From Patescibacteria group bacterium (lineage in GTDB: Bacteria > Patescibacteriota > Patescibacteriia > SG8-24): a stretch of 52,355 nt of DNA. Made by a program: the position numbers and the translations under genes. Below are positions 43,372 through 52,355 of this stretch, piece after piece (the first letter of the stretch is position 1; each line of letters starts with the position of its first letter). Where the stretch lies: contig JAQTNC010000004.1 in the NCBI GenBank assembly GCA_028714475.1, positions 31,584 to 83,938 on the forward strand, in the 5' to 3' direction. A model generated the notes under the pieces. The model was not told the DNA's origin. It made no database searches and saw nothing but the letters and a program-made list of their open reading frames with translations.

Positions 43372-43519
43372 CTGATGCCCCCTCTTGCCAACCCTGCCCG
43401 GTTAGGATAAGGTATAGCCGTTCTTCCAAAATCGGAATGAATTCATCCCAGTGGCCGTTTTAGTGCCGCCGGGACTCCGCGACCGACCGGTGGCGGGGTT
43501 AACGTCATTTTTTGTTAGT

Positions 43520-44683
43520 ATGAGTGAAGCCAATCAGGACCTGAAGACCCTTCTCTCGGACAAAACCTACCTCAATATCCCGAAGGTGGGCGACGTCATC
43601 AAGGGCAAGGTCATTTCCGTCACCAAGAACGAGGTCCGCGTTGACATCGAGGGGTTTCGCACCGGCGTCGTGCGCGGCCGCGAGCTCAACGATCCGTCTA
43701 GCGACCTCGAAAGCGTCAAGGCCGGCGACGACGTCGAGGCGACCGTCATCGATCTCGAGAACGAGAACGGCGAAGTCGAGCTGTCGTTCCGCTTTGCCGG
43801 CCACCGGAGGGCCTGGGATACCTTGGCCGAACTGTTCCGTACCAGTGCCATCGTGATCGTGAAGGTGACGGAGGCGTCGAAGGGCGGTCTGCTCGTCCGC
43901 ATCAACAATCTCGCGGCGTTCCTGCCGGTTTCCCAGCTTTCGCCGGACAATTATCCGCGCGTGGCGGGCGGCGATAAGTCCAAGATCCTCGAGAAGCTCA
44001 AGAGCTTTGTCGGCAAGCCGATGGAGGTCAAGGTCATCGACGTGAACGAGGGCGAGGAGAAGGTCATCGTTTCCGAGAAGGCCGTCTGGGAAGACAAGCA
44101 GAAGAGCGTCATCAACAAGTTTCATGTCGGCGACGTCGTCGAGGGCCAGGTTTCGGCCTTGGCGGACTTCGGCGCCTTCGTGAAGTTCGACATCCTTGAG
44201 GGTCTCGTGCACATCTCCGAGATTGCCTGGCAGCGCATTGACCATCCGCGCGACCTGCTGAAGATGGGCGACACCGTGCGCGCCGAGATCATCGGCATCG
44301 AGGGCTCGAAGATTTTCCTCTCCATGAAGAAGCTCGTGAGCGACCCATGGAAGTCCGTCGGCGACCGTTATCGCGTCGGCCAGGTCGTGAAGGGCAAGGT
44401 CATCAAGGCCAACCCGTTCGGTTTCTTCGTCGAGCTCGATCCGGACATCCACGGCCTCGCGCACGTGAGCGAGCTTTCCCGCAAGCCGGTCAAGGACATC
44501 AACGAGATTGCCAAGCCGGGCGACGAGCTGGAGTTCATGGTCGTTTCTGTTGAACCGGAACAGCACCGCCTCGGCCTGTCGCTCAAGGCGATGACCGAGC
44601 CGGAGAAGGCCGAGAAGCCGGAGAAGAAAGAAAAGGCGGAGAAGGAAGAAAAAGAGGACAAGCAAGAAGAGGGGGAGAAATAA
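43520..44683 (+). CDS. rpsA: 30S ribosomal protein S1 (four S1 domains)
   Basis: RNA-binding protein that brings mRNA to the ribosome. The 387-aa form from MSEANQDLK is chosen. Four S1 domains start near VGDVIKGKVISVTKNEV, AIVIVKVTEASKGGLLV, VGDVVEGQVSALADFGAFV and VGQVVKGKVIKANPFGFFV. A Lys/Glu-rich tail ends the protein. E. coli S1 has six domains; four is usual for small genomes. No SD site precedes the ATG. A strong terminator follows. Confidence 0.93.
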   Translation: MSEANQDLKTLLSDKTYLNIPKVGDVIKGKVISVTKNEVRVDIEGFRTGVVRGRELNDPSSDLESVKAGDDVEATVIDLENENGEVELSFRFAGHRRAWDTLAELFRTSAIVIVKVTEASKGGLLVRINNLAAFLPVSQLSPDNYPRVAGGDKSKILEKLKSFVGKPMEVKVIDVNEGEEKVIVSEKAVWEDKQKSVINKFHVGDVVEGQVSALADFGAFVKFDILEGLVHISEIAWQRIDHPRDLLKMGDTVRAEIIGIEGSKIFLSMKKLVSDPWKSVGDRYRVGQVVKGKVIKANPFGFFVELDPDIHGLAHVSELSRKPVKDINEIAKPGDELEFMVVSVEPEQHRLGLSLKAMTEPEKAEKPEKKEKAEKEEKEDKQEEGEK

Positions 44684-44712
44684 TCCACCCCATCTCGGAT
44701 CGATTCAGAATC

Positions 44713-44746
44713 AAGCCCCGTCCCGCAATACAGCGGGACGGGGTTT
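44713..44746 (+). terminator. Terminator of rpsA
   Basis: AAGCCCCGTCCCGC/GCGGGACGGGGTTTT, a 14-bp stem with T-run. Confidence 0.92.
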
Positions 44747-44828
44747 TGGGATAGAAAACATTTGTGTCATCTTAATTGTTCTGCCCCGACCCTGTGGAGG
44801 GGCAGAAAATACCAAGAAATGTCCGGCC

Positions 44829-45085
44829 GGGCGGGGCCGCCCTTACGGCGAAGCCGACCCGCTTGGCGGGGCGGCACTAAAATGCGCGGCTAAGGCCGCA
44901 ACCTATCGGCGAAAGGCACTCTATCGGACGAACCGAGCGGAGCGAGGTTCTGTCCGGTGCCTTACGGCACGCTCGGCCGCTCCAGCGGCGGCCTTCGCTC
45001 ACGTCGCCGTCCCGCGTCGCCCCCGATTTCATCGGGGGACCGAGCCGACGCGGGCGTCGAGTGGCCTTAAAGGGCGACCCCGCCC
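44829..45085. repeat. Large multi-branched palindromic element
   Basis: Outer arms 44829-44844 and 45070-45085 pair at 15 of 16 positions. Inside are hairpins gaacc/ggttc with ggac/gtcc, then cgctcGGCC-[11 bases]-GGCCttcgc (44970-44998), and cccgcgtcg...cgacgcggg enclosing cccccgat/atcggggg. Smaller stems lie near 44853 and 44883. No ORF with coding character. It is the first of three such blocks in the 906-base desert 44684-45589. Confidence 0.68.
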
Positions 45086-45130
45086 GACCTCATCTAGAAA
45101 TAAAACATTCACCCACTTAATAACCGTATA

Positions 45131-45272
45131 CGCTCGGCCGGTGCGCTCTCGTTTTTGTTGCGACATAAATCGTGCGAAGCACACCTTGCGGAAGACACAT
45201 CATCATTTCGCGAGGCCGAGCGGCGCTTAATGCGCCGCTTACGCAGGAGGTCGCGAAGCGACCGGCCGAGCG
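45131..45272. repeat. Cloverleaf-like element containing an unfilled GGCC target
   Basis: Outer stem CGCTCGGCCGG/CCGGCCGAGCG (11 bp). Hairpins gcggcgc/gcgccgc (45220-45238) and ggtcgc/gcgacc (45249-45263) lie inside. cgcgaggccgagcg (45209-45222) is the uninterrupted form of the target filled at 511, 38182 and 38320. cgtgcgaagcacac is shared with 38282. Confidence 0.7.
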
Positions 45273-45300
45273 CATATAAACTTTAGTTTGGTTAGCGTGA

Positions 45301-45466
45301 GCGCGCAGGCCGCCGCCCCCAGCGGCACCGTAGAGATTCCGTAGGAGCCGCCCGCCGGAAGCGACAGCCGGACGCGCGAGCTCGCGCAGCGGGGCCGGCG
45401 GAGCGAGAGGGCGCAGGCGGCGACACAGGCATCGACCAGGTGACGCGGGGCGGCGGCCGGAGCGCG
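45301..45466. repeat. Third GC-rich palindromic element upstream of ftsH
   Basis: GGCCGCCGCCCC (45308-45319) pairs perfectly with GGGGCGGCGGCC (45447-45458), and flanking GCGC words extend the stem. The interior is GC-rich with smaller palindromes such as gcgcgagctcgcgc. No gene; the ftsH promoter begins about 80 bases later. Confidence 0.62.
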
Positions 45467-45543
45467 ACAGCCAAGCGACACGTACTCAATATTATCCAAA
45501 ACACTGCGCCCTTATTACACGGCAGAGCTTAATTAACCCCGAT

Positions 45544-45573
45544 TTGCCCCTTGACGTAGGCCTCCTATATAAT
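45544..45573 (+). promoter_or_regulatory. ftsH promoter TTGCCC-N18-TATAAT
   Basis: Perfect -10 at 45568-45573. The ATG at 45590 leaves an untranslated leader of about 10 bases. Confidence 0.6.
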
Positions 45574-45589
45574 AGACTGGCTTTCATAT

Positions 45590-47422
<1,833 letters not shown>

Positions 47423-47443
47423 AGAAATGAGGTCATGAACGGT

Positions 47444-47468
47444 AAGACCGCCCTGAAAGAGGCGGTTT
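47444..47468 (+). terminator. Terminator of ftsH
   Basis: ACCGCC-ctgaaaga-GGCGGTTTTAT. Confidence 0.8.
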
Positions 47469-47505
47469 TATCATTTTTGCATATGTTAGCCATAATTTTA
47501 ACCTC

Positions 47506-47531
47506 GAACGTGGCACCTAGGTGCCACGTTC
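47506..47531. repeat. 26-bp perfect palindrome
   Basis: Centre cgtggcacctaggtgccacg is perfectly symmetric and is extended by three further bp on each side. It lies between ftsH and the membrane-protein gene, separate from the ftsH terminator. Confidence 0.75.
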
Positions 47532-47616
47532 CGAGCTGAGGGCAAGGCATGGTATCATTTAATCGTCCAATCAACCGACGACTAGTCTATCGCGGCCGCC
47601 CGGCCTCAATTGTCAT

Positions 47617-48624
47617 ATGTCCATGACCGAAAAACCGACCTTTTACCGCCGCTTGCTCGCCCATGCCTGGCGTGTCGCTTGGGAGCATAAGCACCTTTGG
47701 TTGCTCGGCTTCTTCGCGACGTTCGCCGGTTTCGGCAGCGTTTCGGAAATCTTCTTCCATGCCTTTGACCGCCTGTCGGAAACGGCCCCGCGGCTGGCCT
47801 GGATCGCGTCGCCGTGGTATCTCCTGCCGGGCAGCGACACCATCGTCTCCATCTTTCGGATTTCGCCATATCCGATCCTGACGCTCGCCCTCTTCCTGTT
47901 CGCCGCTACGGTTTTTCTCGCGATTTTCGTGTGGGCGATGGTCGTTTCCGTCGGTGCCATCATCACGAGTGCGGATCGAGTCGGTCACGGTCACGACACC
48001 CATTTTGCTGACAGTGTGAAGCTTGGCGCCATGAAGTTCTGGCGCCTGTTCTGGTTGTTGCTTGCCTGCAAGGCTGTCATCGCCGTCGCCCTGCTCGTGA
48101 CCGGCGGCAACTTGGCCGTCCTGGTCCGCGACAGCTCGCTCGTCAGCAGCCTGTTTTTCCTCCTCTCCTTCATCGTCTTCACCGCCGCCGCCATTGCCGT
48201 CTCCATCGCCGCCGTTTACGCGGCCGTGGAGATCGTCGTCCGCGATGCGGCCTTGCGTCCCGCATGGGAGGCCGGCTGGCGCACCTTCACCCGCAACTGG
48301 CTGCTGTCGCTCGAGACGGTGTTGCTCCTCTTGGGCGTGAACGTGGCCGTCGGTCTCATCGCCATCGCGGCCGTGCTCGTGCTCTCCGTGCCGTACGTGT
48401 TCCTCTTGCTCCTCTCCGCCCTCCTCGGCCTCAAGATTGCAGTCGGCGCGCTCACCGGCATCGGCGCCGTCGTTCTCCTAGTGGTCATCGTCGCCTACGG
48501 CTCGTTCATGACCGTTTTCCAGGTCGCCGCCTGGACGCGCCTTTACGAGGATCTCACGACCCACGGCCCGCGCGCGTGGCTGATGCGGCTCGCGGATTGG
48601 TGGGCAGCGAGAAGTGGGAAGTGA
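47617..48624 (+). CDS. Polytopic membrane protein, unknown (YciC/GPDPase-membrane-domain-like layout)
   Basis: The 335-aa protein has six or more helices. It starts with a short basic region and the segment AWRVAWEHKHLWLLGFFATFAG. Two long hydrophobic hairpins follow, with a conserved-looking RDAALRPAWEAGWRTFTRNW between helices. This arrangement is seen in YciC-like and glycerophosphodiesterase membrane-domain proteins; function unknown. The start may be the internal ATG at 47623. A terminator that overlaps the next gene's -35 box follows. Confidence 0.72.
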   Translation: MSMTEKPTFYRRLLAHAWRVAWEHKHLWLLGFFATFAGFGSVSEIFFHAFDRLSETAPRLAWIASPWYLLPGSDTIVSIFRISPYPILTLALFLFAATVFLAIFVWAMVVSVGAIITSADRVGHGHDTHFADSVKLGAMKFWRLFWLLLACKAVIAVALLVTGGNLAVLVRDSSLVSSLFFLLSFIVFTAAAIAVSIAAVYAAVEIVVRDAALRPAWEAGWRTFTRNWLLSLETVLLLLGVNVAVGLIAIAAVLVLSVPYVFLLLLSALLGLKIAVGALTGIGAVVLLVVIVAYGSFMTVFQVAAWTRLYEDLTTHGPRAWLMRLADWWAARSGK

Positions 48625-48643
48625 AAAGTGTAAAGTGGAAAGT
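48609..48643. repeat. Period-7 tandem repeat, consensus GNNAAGT
   Basis: Five heptads (gagaagt gggaagt gaaaagt gtaaagt ggaaagt). The first two overlap the last codons of the membrane-protein gene. Confidence 0.8.
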
Positions 48644-48654
48644 CGATAGATTAG

Positions 48655-48687
48655 GGCCGCCCCCGCAGTACCGCAGGGGCGGTTTTT
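48655..48687 (+). terminator. Terminator whose T-run overlaps the next promoter
   Basis: CCGCCCC/GGGGCGG stem followed by TTTTTG. The same T-run begins the TTGACA -35 box of the gene at 48734. Confidence 0.8.
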
Positions 48688-48714
48688 GACATAATCAACG
48701 TGATTCGGTAAAAA
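48686..48714 (+). promoter_or_regulatory. Promoter TTGACA-N17-TAAAAA, paralogue 1
   Basis: Same -35, spacing and -10 as the promoter at 49234. An AAGGAGGT SD site (48722-48729) follows. Confidence 0.65.
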
Positions 48715-48733
48715 GCATGGCAAGGAGGTAGAC

Positions 48734-49165
48734 ATGAAAGTAAAGCCGCGTGACGGGCAAGAGAATAAAGAGTGTCCTTTCAAGCGATGCGCGAGGCTTG
48801 CCAGGAAGGCCGCCGAAGTCAGAGTCGCCGCGGATGAAGCCGGCAAATTGCTCGTCGAATGCCTTTGCGTGCAAGTGGCCAAGGCCGTCAGGGCAGCCGG
48901 GGAACTCGGTTCGTCGCCCTACACGTACATGGAGCACACCATTGAGGTAAACGGGGAGAGCAGGACCGTCCTCATCACTCTTAAGGGGTTGTTTCACAAG
49001 AGCGGGAACCGGCCCGAGGATCACGATGCCATCGACGCCCGCAGTGAGGTTCCATACTGGATTGCCGGGGTCGAGGAGACCATCGCGTCCCGTCTGGACG
49101 GTCCGCAGAGTTGGCGGGTGTCGGTTCAGATTTGCGAACAATACTTTCTTCGCCGAAAGGCCTGA
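48734..49165 (+). CDS. Unrecognised small protein, tandem paralogue 1
   Basis: The 143-aa soluble protein is paralogous to the next gene. Shared features are a helical N-terminal half with Ala/Glu/Leu, a SPYTYMEHTIEVNGESRTV strand region, ITLKGLFHKSGNRPEDHDA, and RSEVPYWIAGVEETI. The end is SWRVSVQICEQYFL. An extra Cys-rich N-terminus (KECPFKRCARLARK) is not in the partner. A strong SD site and its own promoter suggest high, independent expression. I know no family. Confidence 0.72.
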   Translation: MKVKPRDGQENKECPFKRCARLARKAAEVRVAADEAGKLLVECLCVQVAKAVRAAGELGSSPYTYMEHTIEVNGESRTVLITLKGLFHKSGNRPEDHDAIDARSEVPYWIAGVEETIASRLDGPQSWRVSVQICEQYFLRRKA

Positions 49166-49179
49166 CAAGTCGTCAGTAT

Positions 49180-49205
49180 CGCGGCCGCCCCTCTAGGCGG
49201 TCGTT
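49180..49205 (+). terminator. Terminator between the paralogues
   Basis: CGGCCGCC/GGCGGTCG stem (one G-U) followed by TTTGTTGTT. Confidence 0.65.
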
Positions 49206-49233
49206 TGTTGTTACGGAAAGGACGGAGCGGCTT

Positions 49234-49262
49234 TTGACATTACCCGAAAACGCGGGTAAAAA
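49234..49262 (+). promoter_or_regulatory. Promoter TTGACA-N17-TAAAAA, paralogue 2
   Basis: Identical hexamers and spacing to 48686-48714, with an AGGAGG SD site at 49270-49275. Confidence 0.65.
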
Positions 49263-49280
49263 GGGCAGCAGGAGGCAAGC

Positions 49281-49703
49281 ATGAGCAAAGAGAAGCCCGC
49301 CAGTCGGGCCAAGACGAATGATCCTTTTCAGCGATACTTGGACGCCACGGCTAGGTCCACCAAGGCCCAGCTCGCGGAGGGGCGTGCCAAGGACCAGCTC
49401 CGCGCCTTTCTGGATGAAGCGGTGGCCAGCGCCATCGCCGAGGCGGGAAACGACAGTGCCTCGCCTTACCGTTTCGATCTGCACAGTATGGCCCTGTTTG
49501 CGGGGAATAAGACGGTTCAGATCACCCTCGAAGGCCTGTTCGACAAGCGCCACAACCGGCGCGAGCAGCGCGATTTTTTCGGCTGTCGCCAGAGCGAACT
49601 TCCTTGGTTCCCCCAAGTCAAGGCAACCATTGTTAGTCACGTGCCGGTTCCGGAAGGCTGGAAGGTATCGGTTTTTATAGGTTCGGACTACTTCCTCGAC
49701 TGA
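49281..49703 (+). CDS. Unrecognised small protein, tandem paralogue 2
   Basis: The 140-aa protein matches paralogue 1 along its length: ASPYRFDLHSMALFAGNKTV, ITLEGLFDKRHNRREQRD, QSELPWFPQVKATI and GWKVSVFIGSDYFL. The alpha N-half and beta C-half suggest one compact domain. The pair share promoter, SD and terminator layout, so the whole transcription unit was duplicated. Function unknown; a link to the pilB gene downstream is not indicated. Confidence 0.72.
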   Translation: MSKEKPASRAKTNDPFQRYLDATARSTKAQLAEGRAKDQLRAFLDEAVASAIAEAGNDSASPYRFDLHSMALFAGNKTVQITLEGLFDKRHNRREQRDFFGCRQSELPWFPQVKATIVSHVPVPEGWKVSVFIGSDYFLD

Positions 49704-49727
49704 CGGTTCATCTGACCGCCAGCGCTC

Positions 49728-49753
49728 AGCGGCCACCCTTGGGGCGGCCGCTT
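49728..49753 (+). terminator. Terminator of paralogue 2
   Basis: AGCGGCC-CCC/GGG-CGGCCGCTTT stem. Confidence 0.8.
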
Positions 49754-49843
49754 TCTGTTTGCACCGCGCGGTTACCACCCCTGTTCTTCCCCGAGCGTAG
49801 TCGAGGGGCAGGCCCTCCACGCGGGTCGGGCCAGAACAATTGA

Positions 49844-49871
49844 AACCGTCAACCGTCAACTGTCCACTTTC
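49844..49871. repeat. Period-7 tandem repeat aaccgtc
   Basis: Heptads aaccgtc, aaccgtc, aactgtc, cactttc just upstream of the pilB promoter. A CCCCGAGCGTAGTCGAGGGG word of the dispersed family lies at 49791-49810. Confidence 0.75.
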
Positions 49872-49880
49872 CCCTGCCGC

Positions 49881-49909
49881 TTCCTGCCAGGTATCCCGCC
49901 TGATATAAT
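49881..49909 (+). promoter_or_regulatory. pilB promoter TTCCTG-N17-TATAAT
   Basis: The ATG at 49918 lies 8 bases after the -10 box, so the mRNA should be leaderless. Confidence 0.6.
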
Positions 49910-49917
49910 GCTAAAGT

Positions 49918-51642
49918 ATGGCTACCATGGGCTCCATCGAGGAATTGCTGGGCAAGAAGAAACCGACGACGGCTCCGAAGGCCGCCGGCGAGAAGTCCGT
50001 CCAGCAGAAGTTCGATGACAAGATGCGGCAAATCAAGCTCAAGGAGAAGGAGGACGAGACCAAGAAAGCCGCGGCCTCGATGGGCTTGGATTACGTCAAT
50101 TTGGTTGGTTTTCCGATTGCGCCGGAAGCCCTGCAGATGATTCCGCGGGCCCAGGCACGAGAGCACAAGGTCATCTGTTTCCTGCAGAGCGGCGACGAGG
50201 TGCGCTTGGCCGCCGTTGACCCCAAGGACCCGGCCATCGAGGAGATTGCCTACCAGGTTCAGGAGCGTACGCACGGCAACCTCAAGACTTACCTAGTCTC
50301 CGAGTACAGCTTCGAGACGGCGGAGAAGATTTATGACGCCTTGCCGGAGGTGAAAGTCATCGTGAAGGGCGTGCAGATCACGGCCGAGGACTTGGAGCGC
50401 TTCCAGCGCGAGGTCAAGACCATCAAGGAATTGAACGAGCACGTGCAGAAGGTTTCCATCACTGATTTCGTGGCACTCATCGTCGCGAGTTCGCTCCGCG
50501 CCAGCGCCTCCGACATCCACATCGAGGCCGAGGAGGAGGAGGTCAAGGTGCGCTACCGCATTGACGGCGTCCTGCATCAGGTGGCGTCGGTCAAGAAGGA
50601 ACTGTGGCCGCGCATCGTCAACCGCTTCAAGCTTTTCTCCGGCCTCAAGCTGAACATCACGAGTTTGCCGCAGGACGGGCGCTTCACCATCTTCCTCTCG
50701 AACGGCGAGAAGGTCGAGGTGCGCGTCTCGACTCTTCCGACCGCTTACGGCGAATCCATCGTCATGCGTCTGCTCAAGTCGTCATCCATCGGGCTGAAGT
50801 TCGACGATCTCGGCGTACGCGGCCGCGCGTGGGAACAGCTCAAGCGCGAGGTGGAACGCCCGAATGGCATGATCATCACGACCGGTCCGACCGGTTCCGG
50901 TAAGACGACGACGCTTTACGCCGTCTTGAGCAAGTTGAATGACGAGGAGACGAAGATCATCACGCTCGAGGATCCGGTCGAATACAAGCTGGCAGGCATC
51001 TCGCAGTCGCAGATCGACAAGAGCAAGGATTACACCTTTGCCAAGGGCTTGAACTCGATTCTCCGTCAGGATCCGGACGTGGTCATGGTCGGCGAGATCC
51101 GCGATTTGGAAACGGCCGAGGTCGCCATCCAGGCGGCACTCACCGGCCACTTGATGATTTCCACCATTCACACCAACTCGGCGGCCGGCGCTATTCCGCG
51201 TTTCCTCTCGATGGGCGTGAAGCCGTTCTTGCTCGCGCCGGCCTTGAATGCCGTCATTGGCCAGCGTCTCGTGCGTCGTATCTGTCCGGACTGCAAGGCA
51301 CCGGACGAGCTCGACGCGGACACGATGAAGCGCGTCCGCGAAACGCTCGCGGCCATCAGCTTGGCGTCGGGCGTGAAGGTGGACCTGGACAAGCTCAAGT
51401 TCTGGAAAGGCAAAGGCTGTGAGACGTGCGCCGGCATCGGACTCAAGGGGCGCATGGGCATCTACGAGATTTTCGCCATGTCGCCGACCATCGAGAAGGT
51501 CATCCTTTCCGGCAATGTTTCGGAATATCAGATGCAGGAAATCGCCGTGAACGAAGGCATGGTGACGATGGCGCAGGACGGGTTGTTGAAGGCGCTCGAC
51601 GGCATTACCACCGTCGAGGAGGTGTTTAGTGTTGCCGAATAG
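49918..51642 (+). CDS. pilB: Type IV pilus assembly ATPase PilB (GspE family)
   Basis: Cytoplasmic hexameric ATPase that powers pilus extension. The 574-aa protein starts with a Lys-rich linker and an MshEN/GspE N-domain (about 50-150). Then come the N2 motif ASDIHIEAEEEEVKVRYRID, Walker A GPTGSGKTTT (near 323), TLEDPVEY, Walker B DPDVVMVGEIRD and His box TIHTNSAAGAIPR. A zinc tetracysteine follows (CPDC and CETC). Complete and canonical. Other pilus genes (pilC, pilM, pilins) are outside the window. Confidence 0.96.
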   Translation: MATMGSIEELLGKKKPTTAPKAAGEKSVQQKFDDKMRQIKLKEKEDETKKAAASMGLDYVNLVGFPIAPEALQMIPRAQAREHKVICFLQSGDEVRLAAVDPKDPAIEEIAYQVQERTHGNLKTYLVSEYSFETAEKIYDALPEVKVIVKGVQITAEDLERFQREVKTIKELNEHVQKVSITDFVALIVASSLRASASDIHIEAEEEEVKVRYRIDGVLHQVASVKKELWPRIVNRFKLFSGLKLNITSLPQDGRFTIFLSNGEKVEVRVSTLPTAYGESIVMRLLKSSSIGLKFDDLGVRGRAWEQLKREVERPNGMIITTGPTGSGKTTTLYAVLSKLNDEETKIITLEDPVEYKLAGISQSQIDKSKDYTFAKGLNSILRQDPDVVMVGEIRDLETAEVAIQAALTGHLMISTIHTNSAAGAIPRFLSMGVKPFLLAPALNAVIGQRLVRRICPDCKAPDELDADTMKRVRETLAAISLASGVKVDLDKLKFWKGKGCETCAGIGLKGRMGIYEIFAMSPTIEKVILSGNVSEYQMQEIAVNEGMVTMAQDGLLKALDGITTVEEVFSVAE

Positions 51643-51656
51643 TTTACGAAAAAGAA

Positions 51657-51697
51657 GAGTTCTTGCCTTCGACTTTGCTCAGGCAAGAATTTTTTGT
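51657..51697 (+). terminator. Terminator of pilB
   Basis: GTTCTTGCCT...AGGCAAGAATTTTTTG. A GCCCGAGCGAAGTCGAGGGTC repeat-family word follows at 51728-51748. Confidence 0.82.
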
Positions 51698-51763
51698 ATA
51701 ACGGGCGCAAGCTGAATTCTGGCCCGAGCGAAGTCGAGGGTCGGATTTTTGTATTAACAAGAA

Positions 51764-51812
51764 AACCGTTTCAGCGACTCCGGTGGGATCCGGGTGGCTG
51801 AAACGGTTGTTG
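51764..51812 (-). terminator. Terminator of the window-end gene
   Basis: AACCGTTTCAG...CTGAAACGGTT stem with an inner atcc palindrome, ending TTTTCTTGTT on the minus strand. Confidence 0.82.
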
Positions 51813-51842
51813 GGCGCGGCTGAACCGCGAGGCAAGAGCGCG

Positions 51843-52355
51843 TCACTTGCTTGTGATGGCGGCGAGCTCCGCCTCGGCTTCGCGGTACTGTTCCGTGAAG
51901 GGGTCGGGCAGGTCGAACTCCGCGTGGCTCTTGCGGATGGGCGAAAGGAGCGGGATGCGACGCAGCGTCTCGGCGACCGGCAGCAGCCGGCTGTAGTCGC
52001 GGCCGCGTTCCTTTTGGTAGCGGATGGCCGCCACTGACTGGGCGAAGGCCTGATCGACCCAGACAAATTGGCCCCGCTCATCGAAAATCTTCATGCGCTG
52101 CAGCCAACCGAGCAAGGACAGCTTGCTGGCCTCCGACTCGAGCGGTTCGGGATCCAGCCGGAAGGCTTGGGCAATGGTAGCCAGGTTGTCCGCCCGGACG
52201 TGCTGCCAATGCATGAGGCAGGACAGCTGAACCTCCTTCGACGAGCCGGTGCTGAACTGCCAGCCGTCGGCCACGGTATGGCGTGACACCCGCTGGAACA
52301 TCACCTTGTACCACATCGTCATGAAGGTCGGCTCGTCCCACCCTTCGACCCGTAC
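51843..52355 (-). CDS. Unrecognised protein, 5' end beyond the window
   Basis: The ORF track starts at ATG 52322 (159 aa), but the frame stays open to the window edge and reads GWDEPTF just before it, which looks coding. The true start is therefore probably outside. The visible part is helical, with WQFSTGSSKEVQLSCLMHWQ, then KLSLLGWLQRMKIFDERGQF and an acidic C-terminus (YREAEAELAAITSK). I recognise no family and see no membrane segment. Confidence 0.65.
   Translation of the reverse strand, partial: VRVEGWDEPTFMTMWYKVMFQRVSRHTVADGWQFSTGSSKEVQLSCLMHWQHVRADNLATIAQAFRLDPEPLESEASKLSLLGWLQRMKIFDERGQFVWVDQAFAQSVAAIRYQKERGRDYSRLLPVAETLRRIPLLSPIRKSHAEFDLPDPFTEQYREAEAELAAITSK

Noticed and set aside
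45239-45499. 86-aa minus-strand ORF in the palindrome desert
   Set aside because: Its codons come from a nested palindrome and it has no start signal or domain.
45551-45556. TTGACG as the ftsH -35 box
   Set aside because: It lies only 11 bases from the TATAAT; TTGCCC at 45544 has an 18-base spacing.

Overview
The window reads as a chromosomal piece of a GC-rich Candidate Phyla Radiation (Patescibacteria, probably Parcubacteria-type) bacterium. This is inferred from gene content and style, not from a marker-gene tree. Supporting signs are small informational operons, type IV pilus ATPases, VanW/SPFH/histidine-kinase envelope genes, many short orphan membrane proteins, almost no biosynthetic enzymes, and start codons placed directly behind TATAAT boxes with no Shine-Dalgarno sequence.

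Layout. 1-632: no gene, but a candidate structured RNA (promoter, long rod, T-run) and two palindromic repeat elements. 633-10794: envelope and signalling genes (VanW, Hsp20, SPFH, histidine kinase, ABC exporter, DUF333 protein, phosphodiester glycosidase, thioredoxin-like). 10936-18337: orphan Vsr endonuclease, an unrecognised protein, a HEAGH membrane protein coupled to a PAS histidine kinase, a tRNA-Glu locus full of tRNA fragments, and two divergent accessory genes with strong Shine-Dalgarno sites. 18482-29003: a nine-gene minus-strand surface locus with two membrane-anchored cohesin proteins, one dockerin protein, two WxL-like proteins, a DUF916-like protein with LysM, and a tail-fibre-like adhesin. 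29268-36860: tsaD, tsaE, a tandem hairpin array ending at tRNA-Arg, pilT, rpmF-nusB-rnc, a lipid-kinase homologue and a HEMAH protein. 36922-44683: DUF1189-like protein, a repeat-filled gene desert, MBL hydrolase-TM protein-gyrA, a coiled-coil protein, and ribosomal protein S1. 44684-52355: a second large palindrome desert, ftsH, a membrane protein, two tandem paralogues, pilB, and a gene cut by the window end.

Genes that work together: tsaD and tsaE for t6A tRNA modification; pilT and pilB for pilus retraction and extension; rpmF-nusB-rnc for ribosome and rRNA maturation; ftsH, Hsp20 and SPFH for membrane and protein quality control. The cohesin, dockerin, WxL-like and DUF916-like proteins plausibly form a cell-surface assembly.

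The most unusual signal is non-coding. Several repeat families appear in empty and filled forms: a short target (for example cgcgaGGCCgagcg) is found once intact and elsewhere split by an unrelated hairpin flanked by a 4-base duplication. Repeated insertion of hairpins into hairpins gives cloverleaf-like elements in every large intergenic gap. Separate curiosities are dispersed period-7 tandem repeats, which also encode two signal peptides, and a three-unit array whose hairpin stems differ in sequence but keep perfect pairing.
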